This document shows, in pieces, positions 1 through 10,154 of a stretch of DNA of 64,000 nucleotides (its first letter is position 1; the number at the start of each line of letters is the position of its first letter). The stretch comes from Mortierella sp. BCC40632. Taxonomy: Eukaryota; Mortierellomycota; Mortierellomycetes; Mortierellales; Mortierellaceae. The notes under the pieces were generated by a model. That model had not been told where the DNA came from. It ran no database searches and saw only the letters and a program-made list of their open reading frames with translations. The stretch covers positions 58,501-122,500 of the forward strand of contig WAEK01000029.1 in NCBI GenBank assembly GCA_011634665.1, in the 5' to 3' direction. The translations under genes were made by a program, and so were the position numbers.

Positions 1-2477
1 CTCTCGTGAAGCACTTTTGGCCAACTCTGGATTGCATCCACCCTTGTCCCCACTACTCAAAAAGTTAAAACTATGAAAGCCCTCTCTTTGGTTGCCTCGT
101 TGAGCACAGTGGATGGCAGGATTCAACATGCCTATGCACTCGATCGTGTTGTTTCCGGTCACAAGCTCCGCTTCCGGCACAGTGGCGAGCCCGATCAAAT
201 ATCCATTGTATGCCCACAAAAAGGAAATGTCACCTAAGCTAGCACTAATGCTAGATGGGTTCCAGAGAGTCAAATTGGCTCTGATGGTTAACGAATCGTT
301 GGTACTGTCTACGACATCCAAACTCTCGAGCACTGGCGGCGTAGCAGCTAACCCTCCTAAGCCTGTTTGAAAAAACAAAAAAAAAAAAAAAAAAGTATAA
401 AAAAAAAAAGTTCGCCGAGTCAGACGGAGTTGGAGACAAAACCGAAGGAATGGGCGCAGCAGAACCTACCTCGTTGTGTGGTGTTGACATGGAAAAAGAT
501 TGGCCCAAGTTCAAAGGTCCCGAGTCCAGTCTCCACCAGAGCCAAAGCCTTGCCCGAAATACCCAATAGAATCCACTCGTCTATGAAAGAATTATTCAGA
601 AACTGGTAGAACTCGGGTAAATGATCCCGGTTAACCTCCAGTTGAATCGGCGATTTGATCTCAAGCTGAACATCGAGCAAAGACTCGTTCTGAGAACTCT
701 GTGTCGGTAGAAACGTTGGTAGGTTCATCGTGGCCATTTCCACCCCTTGTTTTGTCAGCATCTGAACTTGAGGCTTCATCTTCAAGACTTTGATCGGAAA
801 GGTCACATTCGGTGGTAGCTGAAGTTGACTGGACAAACTCCCACTAATGAGAGCAGAGAGTGGATCTTCGCCCCAATTTTTGTCACCGATCCTATCTCGA
901 TCGTTTTGTTGCACTCCAGCAAATCCAAAATGAAGTTGGTTCATATTCAATGATCGAATAAAGTCTTTTGTGGGTGACCCAGGAAAGACCATCGAAAGGA
1001 CAATACTCTTGAAGGACTCGGCCAACCATGGTGGCAGTTCAGCATCCTTAGAAGCCAATGCTCGGACTTGGATAGTAGAATTGGTACCTTGAATAAACTT
1101 TGACATGAGTTCTCCTAATACTATCTCCTTTTCAGAACCCTGAGAATTCTTTGCAGTCTTTGGGAGCAACTGGCCATTCTCTGCCCTTTCAACTAGGGCC
1201 CAGTCATCCATATGGAGGAGTCGTCCTGAGAGGTCAACATCGTGACTTTGTCCTGCATCCAGACGGAGTTCTGGACACTGGACTTCTGCGATTTTGTACT
1301 GATCTACATTGGGATGAGCCTTTGACGGCATATAGATCCCAAAGGTTACTCGACCCATTCGTAGAGATACAATCTTGGAAGGATTCCTTATTCGAGCGAT
1401 ACCAGACATGGAGATTCCACCTCGCGGATCTTCTCCGGGGAGTGACATGGACACCAGTGCTGCATCCTGTAGACCATCTAGTCCGTCTACAGGCACAATC
1501 TGGTTCAGTTGAAGTTTCATTGGCCACAGGTACCCAAGTCTGGTCTCCACTGGACCTTGGAGTGCCAAGTCAACACGAGAATTGGCCAAGGTAGAGTGAA
1601 AAAATTGGGCCATCGTGGTTGCATTCGTCACCTCGGCATGACTCGAGATGTCAAAGTTCAGAATGTCACCCATTCGAAGCTGCTGGCTTTTGATAGGAAA
1701 CTGGGCCATGAACTGTACTTCATCCGACTCGGACGGGATGCCCATCATTAGTGTGGTTTCTCCAATGGTCAGAGTGGGATGGAAAGCTCGTTCCAACAGA
1801 CTTGTCAGACCTCCAAGACCATCATTAGATGAATCTAAACGGATTGTACTTTTGATCGAGATTTGGAATCCTGTCTGGTCCATGTCGTAGATGTCGGCCT
1901 TTTGGATCTTGAGTTCTAGGCCATTGTCCAAGACTCTTTGGGCTGCAAAGCTCGAGAGAAGGATAATAAGTAGACAAATCAGCAAGCTGCCACCAATAAT
2001 GGTAGCTACTCGCAGATGGATACGATTGCATCCCCAGAACTTTTGTTGGTAAGGTCGAGGTCGCTGTTGTTGTTGGCCAGGGCCTGTGAAAAGAAGTGGT
2101 GTTTGTTCATCCCCTGAGTAGTCATCTTCATCATTTTGACTATTGCGTAGAGAGGCGGACACGTCTCTTTGACGCTGCCTAGGACCTTGGGCTTGGGCTT
2201 GGGCTTGGGCATGGGCTTGGGTCTGACTTTGGCTGGGCAATCCCAATGGGCTCGTTCTTGGGTTCATGCTATTACTGTTTTCTATCGGCGCATTGTTGCT
2301 GGGTGTGGTTGTTGGTACTGGACCCTGGCCGTTGCTCATGGACGCGAATAAGTTGGGCTGTGGTGACAAGGGTGTTGAATCTTGTTCTGAGGCTGTGGCC
2401 TCTTCGTTCTCTACATGGTTGCCATTGGGGTGACGGTTGAGGCCCCAGGCTGTGCTGTCACTTTCTTGGCGGCTCAT
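1..2477 (-). CDS. Tag1/DUF3712-like single-pass membrane protein, 3' end outside the window
   Basis: Coding exons are 470..2477 and <1..362 on the minus strand; the intron 363..469 (107 bp, GT-AG) contains A/T homopolymers and joins in phase 1 (Gly codon split). The ATG is at 2477. The N-terminal ~150 residues are Ser/Gln/Pro-rich with an Ala-Gln repeat, so probably cytosolic. A hydrophobic helix follows at about residues 155-178, then a long extracytosolic/lumenal part with repeated beta-rich LEA2-like units typical of DUF3712 proteins. In yeast this family includes Tag1, a vacuolar membrane protein that helps end autophagy; that role is family knowledge, not visible here. The second exon continues the same fold (a stretch reading RANLTLWNPSS) and runs off the left edge. 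It is divergent from the cyclin gene at 6019. Family assignment is fairly firm; function is inferred. Confidence 0.75.
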
Positions 2478-3234
2478 TGAAATGTCGTGGGCTGTTTGAA
2501 GATCATTAAAAATAGATTGCCTCTGACAAGGGTTCTATGGCTCACAGATGCCAAGATTTCCAATGGAGCGTCCTTAATGGTGAAGCAGGATTGGATTCGA
2601 TTGCTTGGCTCCTGCAAGTCTGACCTTCTGAATTCTTTTTGGGTAAGCATATGCTTTGGCTTTTTTTTTTTTTCTCTCTCTCTCCCTCAGCCTATCTGGT
2701 CTGTGGGGGCAGGAAAAAAAAAAAAAAAATCAATCACAAGAGTGTGATCCTGGAGAGTGTCTGACTGGCTGGCTGACCCCTCCAAAAGAGCGTGTGAGTG
2801 AGAACAGGGCATGGGAGGGGGGACCGAGCACAACCACACATCCACGCCCCTTGCCTGTTTGCTCCTGTCTGCCAGACGGTGGTGTGCCTGGCGGGCTGGC
2901 ACTTGCGCCCCCTCCCCCTCCCCCACTTCTTCCTCTTTCTGTGTCTCCTTCAGTCCACACCTCAAAACGGTCGTTTGGAGCTGACTGCATTGTTTTTCTT
3001 AGCAACATGCAATAATAATGATTTGCAGGACGCGTCGCTCCTAGGCAAACTTGCTTCTCACACTGCCTCCACTCCCTTGCTCCACTTCCCCCTTCCTCTC
3101 CCTGGGAAAGACTTTAGAACAAGGGACAAGGCCACCCTGTAATCCTTTGCTCCAAACCCCCCGAGCCGAGTCTCAAGGAAGCCTCCTTCATGGTTGTTGC
3201 TTTGCCTCCTCTGTTCGCTTTCTCTCTTTCTCTT

Positions 3235-3271
<37 letters not shown>

Positions 3272-6018
3272 TTCTCTGCAAGTCGCCTTACCGCAACAAA
3301 ACAATCAATATTGAGTTTACTCCTTGAACCCAATGCTCTCTCACCAGCCCACCTGTTATTGAGAACCTCCCCAGCCCGGGTTGACCATTGCGAATATGCC
3401 CGCTTCGCACTCCGCAAGAGGTTTTTTTTGCAATGGGCTAGGCACTAGGGTGGGTCGTTATGGACAGCTCGTGGCCGGCACAGGGTCTCACAGGAGGTGT
3501 TGGTTAGTCTAGGGGATTGGCGATGAAAGGGGTGAGTAGTAAACAAAAAGGTTTGCGCACAAGAGTGCATCTGTACATGCACTCTCTCTGCCTATCAAAA
3601 AAAAAAAAAAAAAAAAAAAAAAATGGTGGCAAACCAAGTCTGTATTTGCCACCATGAGCGATGAAAGAGATACATTTTGTTTTCTCTTCCCCCCCCCCAG
3701 TCCTGTTCGTACAAATCACAGCCAGCCGCGCTTTCTTTCGCGCTCTTCGCTATCGCTCTCACTGTTCAGTCGTTGCCTCTATTGTCTAGCCTCCGGAGGT
3801 GTAAGAAGAAGAAGAAGGAGGTTGTGAGCGGGAGAAAGAGGACAGGGCTGGTCGGCGAGAGCGCCGAGGCTTCCTCCTGCACACTGGCAAGGAGAGAGAG
3901 ACGAGAACAGCTTGTTCGTCTGGATCTCTGGAGGAGGAAGAGGATGAGGATCTCTTTTGCTCATCGCCCTGGCTGCCCAACATCGCGCCCAGTGCGCGCC
4001 GAGATCCACCTGGCCTGCGCCTTTTTGGAGCAAAGTCAAAGAACGAGGGACGAGAGGGTGTGTTGTTCGGTGTGTTCCGCATGCATGCTGCATGTGGGAT
4101 GCGCGAGGAAAACCTTTTTTGTCCCCGTTGAGCCTCTCCTCTCGTTTTCTCAATCTCACTGACAGGTCCGACTTGATTGCCTGAGGCTGTGGGGGTTCAC
4201 GAGAGAAGAGCGGGCGGGCTTGCCTGACAGCCTGGACCAGATGTGTCCTTGCTTGATGTCCTTCATAAACCACGCGTCAATCCAGCCTCGCGCGTTGTTG
4301 TTGCTGTTGTTGTTGTTGTTGTTATTATTGTTGTTGTCCAAAGTGAACCTTGCTCAGTCCTTTCTCTCTTTCTTGCTTCCTTTCTCTCGCTTTTGCTCTT
4401 GCTCACTCTTTGGCTCGCTCTCACTCACTTACTCACTCACTCCACTCCCACTCTTTCTCTCTCCTCATCTGCAATCCTGCCATTCCATTCCACTCCATTC
4501 CACTCCCCAGTCCATTCAGACGCATTACGCCAACACGCCTGATCCATTAGTCGATCATTCGATCCTGTTCTCTCCCCCCTGCATCTCTTGCCCATCACCT
4601 CCCTCGCTCCTCGTTTCCTTCTCCCATTTTTCTCTCTCGAAAATATATATAGCCTTATACCATTTTTCTTTTTTTCTTTTTCTTCTCCTGCAAATTTGCC
4701 TCCCTGTCCTAGAACAATGTCTCTTTGCGCCACCAATAGCCCCAAGAGAGTCTAGGTCACTCTCTCTCTCTCTCTTTTTTTTTTTTTTTTTTATTTCTTT
4801 CTCTCTTGTCTCGTCTCTTTCCAAACAAGCACGCTCTTTCTCTCTCTCTTTTTCGCTTGTTTTGTCCATTCCTTTTACCTTTCTGATCTCGCTTTTCTGC
4901 TGCTCCTTCTCTGTACTTTGCTTTCCTTTCCCCGTTAATTGGATCCTCCTGTGTCAGCTCGTTGAACTGTGAAAGAGAGAGAACGAGAGAAAGGGAGAGA
5001 AAAAGATAAAAAAAAAAAAAAAGGTGAGCGTCTGACGCAATGGTGCTTTCTTCATTCTCCTCACATTTTTTCTATCTGCTTGCGCGACCAAAAAAAAAAA
5101 AAAGTAGACACGAATCGTAACTGCCATTGGACAGACAGTATTCAATGACTGGTGTTTTGGGGAATCACTCTTTTGGATAGAGTCAGCAAACTCAGGCTCA
5201 GACAAAAGCTGTTCCCGTGCCTGGCTGGATCTGGAGCTGTGCTGGATGCTGCGAGTGCGGACCTTTCCTCACGATGACTCTCGCTGCGGACGCAGCTCCC
5301 AGATAAGCTCGACACAGCGCCTGATCTCTCTGTCCCTCCATCCAAATGCTCCTCTTCCTCTCCCCCCATCCATCCCCGCTGCGCGCAGAGGTTACTCTCC
5401 AGCTGACCCAATCAGCCTTCGTCACTCTTACCCACTCTCTACCGAGATTGCCTCTTTTGTCTGCGGGGTGTGGATGACTCGATGACCGTTTTGCTGCGTG
5501 ACAACGAGTCCCGCCAAGAGTCACCCCAGTCAACCTCGACCTCTCAAGGAGCAACACACACTCATGTTCGTCTCTTGGGAACCTTCTCTCCCTTTTTCTC
5601 TCTCTCTCTCTCTCTCTCTCTTTCCTATTCGACATTCTCGAACCATCGCTCTTTTTTTTTCCCTCTGCGCCCCGTCCGACTTTCCTTGTCTAGGCCTCCT
5701 ACTTGTGCTCGTCGCTCGCCCCCTCGATCTCTCCGCCCGCTCCTGTGCAGCCGCTGCTGTGTCGCTCGTCGGTCGTTCGATTTAATTATTGTTATTTTTT
5801 TTTTTTTAGTGCTTTGTGTTTGGTCGATATTTGAGCTCGGTCGATTTGCGCAAGCTCGACTCCTCGCCCCACAGCCCGCCCTCCGTCACTTCTTATTGCC
5901 CGTCGACTTCCCGCGCAAAAGGAAAAAAGAGAGAGAGAGAGAAAGAGAGAGAGAGAAAGAAGAAAAAAAGAAAAAACTCCTTTCGTCTTGTCCACACTCG
6001 TTCCGTCTCCCGCCCAAA
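2478..6018. promoter_or_regulatory. 3.5-kb divergent spacer, polypyrimidine-rich
   Basis: This spacer lies between two divergently transcribed genes and must hold both promoters and probably a long cyclin 5' leader. It contains CT microsatellites (about 3216-3278 and 5596-5622), an A27 run at 3597-3623, a GTT array at 4297-4336, a T run near 4778-4793 and GA tracts near 5928-5962. Open frames here translate only to low-complexity Ser/Leu/Phe or Lys/Glu-Arg strings, so I support no coding gene. Confidence 0.6.
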
Positions 6019-8210
6019 ATGCTGTGTACGTTATCCTTTGACCAATCGTCACCAAGTCGGATCTGCGCCGCAGACCCTGCAGCACTCGCTACTTCGCAAG
6101 AGTGGCGAAGAAGCGGGCTCGAGGCCACGCCACTGTCGTCGTCAGCATTTGCCACCGTCCCCGCCTCCGCTGTTGCCGCCTCTCTTGCCAAACCTTTAAA
6201 TCGAGGGCCCCTCCCCTCATTCTCCTCTGTCCTGTCCTCTTCTTCTCTTCCACTTCCTCCCCCTCCGCTGCTGCCTTCGTCGCCTTTGTCCCTGCTGTCG
6301 CTGCACCCAGTTGGACCCCAGTACTGCACCACTGCTCCTCCACTCCCAGCTCTCTCCACCCATCCCTCACTCCCACTCCCACCACCACCACAACTACAAC
6401 CAACTCGCTCACTTTCCTTTTTTCATTCACACTCTTACCCTACTCACATGCAGCGGTCCACACCCCCCACCTATGGCCTTGCTGCCCCTCCTCCTCCTCT
6501 CCCTCTCTCCCTCTCTTCCACCCCATCCACCGCATCCACCCCCGGCGCCCTCCCAGCCACTCGTCCTTGGCACCAGCCCCATCACCAGCAACAGCAACAG
6601 CAGCAACAGCCTCAGTCCAGGGCTCTTGGCGATGCTCACCCAATATCGTTGGTCGACTCCTTGGCAGCCAGCAAACTTTTGATGGTCGAAAATCTTGTCG
6701 GTACGTGGAGCTCCGATGCACACTTTTTGAAGTAAAAAAAAAAGAAAGCACAAATACACATACCTCTTTCCACAAAAAAAAAAAAAATTGCCAAGAAAAA
6801 CCAGAAATATAGAAAAAGCAACCGAATCCCAAAGCGAGAGGAACACTTGTTGATCAGAAACCTAACATGGCCATCATCACCCGACCCTCCACCTCTCTCC
6901 TTCTCCATCTCCTCATATCCAATGATTTGTTCTCTCATCTAGACACCGCTGCTTTGATTATCGAGTCGATTTGGCCCAATCCCGTGTCCAATGCCCAGTC
7001 AAAGACACCCGTGATTCCGCTCAACATCTTTGTCAAAGAGACTCTGAGGCGATCTCGCACCACTCTCTCAACCCTCCAGCTCGCGCTCTATTACATCCAC
7101 AGAGTTCGCGCTCGAGTTCTGATTGCGAGAGAAAAGATCCACCAGGATCAGATCCAGTGTGCTCAGCAGCAAACCCCCTTGTTCCTCCAGCCAGGCTGCC
7201 CCCCTTCCCCTTGCGACTCGGTCGACAGCCGCACCTCCGATCCAGAGTTGGTGCGCCGCGACTATTTCAACACAGTCTCGGGACCTCTTGCCCCCCGGAT
7301 CAACAGCCTTCCCCTGACCCCTCCAGACTGTGACCCAGCCGCATCTCTTTCTCTCTCGCCCTTGTCGCGATCATCTATTCATGCATCGACCTCCCCTGTT
7401 GCAACAAAGACAGAACCGATCGAGTGCGGTCGTCGCATGTTCCTTGCTGCCTTGATCTTGGCTTCCAAGTTTTTGCAGGATCGAACTTATTCAAACAAAG
7501 CCTGGTCCAAGATTTCTGGCTTGCCCGTCCCAGAAATCAACCAGAACGAGATTGCCTTCCTCAGTCTCATCGACTACCAGCTTTTTGTTTCCCCTACCAC
7601 TTTCCAAAAGTGGGTTCTTATCCTGACCGAGAGAGGTAGCCGTAGGATCAGGCCTGGTCTTTTGCGTAGCAACAGTCTCCCATGTACGGGTGGCCAGAGC
7701 TGCAGCTCGGACCAGGTCTCGGCCAAGCGGCTCAAGCGGTATAGCAGTGAGATCGTGCAAGATGCAAGTGATGCTCAGAGGTCTCGACTCTCAACCGCTC
7801 TCCCTCAAGGCTTGAATGTCAAGTGTACTCCAATGGCCTCATGTACAACTGCTCCAATGGACCAGTCCTACATGATGGGTCCTGTTTCTTGTTCCGATTC
7901 CTCATCACGGACACAGCGTGGTCTAGGACCTTACATGACCCAGTGTTGGGTTCAGGAGCAGCAGCAAGAGTATTTGGCTAGATCTCGTCTCAGTGGAGCT
8001 CTTCAGCATGCATCCGAGTGTTCAGTACCAACCGTTGCTGACTTGACTCATCCTCGCTCGTTCAATGCTGCTGGATTGCCTCATAAGAGTTCCACAAAGA
8101 CGATTGATACGCTTGGTGCTATGCTCCCATCTCCAGCTCCTTCCATCTCACCCATCAGTCTTCAGTCCCTTGCAGGAATGAAGCGTAGACTGATTGAAGT
8201 TGAATGTTAG
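6019..8210 (+). CDS. Pho80/Pcl-like cyclin (Pho85-type cyclin)
   Basis: Exons 6019..6700 and 6943..8210; the 242-bp intron (GTACGT...CTAG) joins in phase 1 and gives 649 residues. Exon 1 is a Ser/Pro-rich tail with a poly-Gln run at its end. The cyclin box starts near residue 228 (an IPLNIFVKETLRRS stretch followed by LQLALYYIHR) and resumes near residue 390 with CGRRMFLAALILASKF and FLSLIDYQLFVSP. About 95 residues of Pro/Ser-rich sequence interrupt the box between its first and second helices. Pcl cyclins bind Pho85-type CDKs and control phosphate, glycogen and cell-cycle functions; which CDK is used here is unknown. The start was chosen because the ATG follows a non-coding purine-rich leader and keeps a frame that splices correctly. 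The C-terminal 200 residues are low complexity. Confidence 0.85.
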
Positions 8211-9907
8211 ATGTGTACTGTAGACCTTTCTCTTTCTCTCTCTTTCTCTCTCTCTCTCCCACCACTATAATGTAAGAACAACCCTCGTCCTCTCTTATTT
8301 ACTTCATGCTGTTCCATGTAGAGTATCTCGTAATGATCATGTATATTAAAGGGTCACCAGCCTGGCCACCTCAACCGAAAAAAAAAAAAAATTGCTATGA
8401 AATGTTTTCAACCTTGGTCTATCTATGCTTCCCGCGGGATGTTCCACCCCTTTCCCCACGTAAGCTGGCTCAATTTTTTTTTCTTTGGACCATTTGCTCC
8501 AAAGTGATATATATTCATGACCACAATTGTTGGGAGCATGTTCAAGAAAGAGACCTTTCTTGTTACATATGAGCCAAGCATTTTCGTAGTAGTGCGACAT
8601 GGAGAAGATTTAGGCATTTTTTCTAGTGGTTTATTGAAACCTTGCGTTGAGCACAAGAAGGGGGGGTGTAGGTTACTTTTTTGCGAGACATGTGTGTGAA
8701 TGACCAAAGAAAAAAAAAAATAGATAGAGATGAGTTGATAGACAGAGACGGCTGTGAAAGGGGAAGGGGGGTATTTTTTTTTTTGCCTAGATTCCCTCAG
8801 CCCAGAGAAAGATCATGGTAATCCAGGAGAGAGACTTTGCTTTGCCAACAACGACAACAACAACAACAACAACAACAAGGCAATGTTAAACAAGATTGCT
8901 TTAACGTTTTTCTACTCTTACACAAGGAGACTCCAACACAGATTAAGCTTTCGACTTTTTTTTTTTCTCTTCCAGTAGGCTGTATCAGAAAATCGTCGAC
9001 CTTAGACTGTAGCTTTTTTCTAAACCTCAAGCGGAATAATCTGCCCATAGGCTGTGCATGTTTGACTTTTTTTTTTTTCTTCTTCTTTTCTTCTCCATTC
9101 TCTAAACGTCGCTTTATCAACAGCCTTGGTTTGGGCCACAAAGAAAAACACACGAGTCCTTCTAAAGGACGAACAAAAAGGTTAATTCGGGTCGACAAAA
9201 AACAAAACTTCTTTTCCAAAAACAGGATCGACTTTAGCATGTTTTCCTTAGAGACAAAATATATAAAAAAAAATGTAACCAGGCTTCTCGCGTAGGATAG
9301 TCCCAACTCGTAGGTCACATTCGTTTTTTTAATGGCGCGTTCCTTGAAGGGATCGTTTATGGTGCTCTTGAGGCGGTTCCTTGGCAAAGACGCGCTTTGT
9401 TCCTAGAGGAGTGGTTTTAAGCACTTGGCCCTTGAAAATCCTCATCTCATTATGGAGAGAACTCTTGAGTAGTCGGCCACCGCTTTCCTGAAGCCTGTAA
9501 ACAGAATCTCTGGGATACCTACCTTTGGAGAAGGGAGGAGGAAGAGAGAAAGAGAAAGAGAAAGAGGAAGGTTGTGGAGGGCGATGTGCCTGGGAAGTGG
9601 TTGAACACGTGCCCCCCCTTTTTTTTAAGACTGGACTACATACAGTGTGAGTGGCTTTCAGCTCAACAGTGGCGCGCCACATCGAATGGAAGGATCAGCG
9701 TTACAATGAACATTTGGCTCTCTACAAGTCACTCTTTCGGCGGCGTCATTGGCCAAGCTAACGTGCGGGCCTCTCCTCTTTCATTGCCTGTCTATCGGCC
9801 CCCCCCTCTCTCTCATACACACATTTTTCTTCTTCTATTCTTCACCCACGCACCTCCTTCCCTTCTCCTTATCTGTCGACATAACCCACGATAACTAGGA
9901 ACCAGAC
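8211..9907. other. Spacer between cyclin and NELF-B genes
   Basis: It holds the cyclin 3' UTR with a CT tract (about 8226-8260), a CAA array at about 8846-8879, several T10-T13 runs and a short GAAAGA purine tract near 9541-9570. The last 150 bp upstream of 9908 are pyrimidine-rich and are probably the NELF-B promoter/leader. No open frame here has domain-like sequence. Confidence 0.5.
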
Positions 9908-10117
9908 ATGAGCAACATGGAAGAACGTCTGTTGGGCGCACGCGCCGCCGAAAAGATTCGCGACATGCTCGTCAAACAGATGCCTCAGCAGGCGATCAGA
10001 CAGCTCCAGGAACGCTGCAGTCTAAATCATAGCAGGAGCAACAACACAATCCTTTTGCTTTTTGTCGTTTTCTTTTCTTTCTTTTGCGCTTGGTTCCAGT
10101 TTGCTTTATTGTGAAAA

Positions 10118-10154
<37 letters not shown>

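Noticed and set aside
5470..6735. A 421-codon frame as a stand-alone gene
   Set aside because: Only its last 227 codons (from 6019) join in phase to the cyclin box. The earlier part is repeat-encoded leader.
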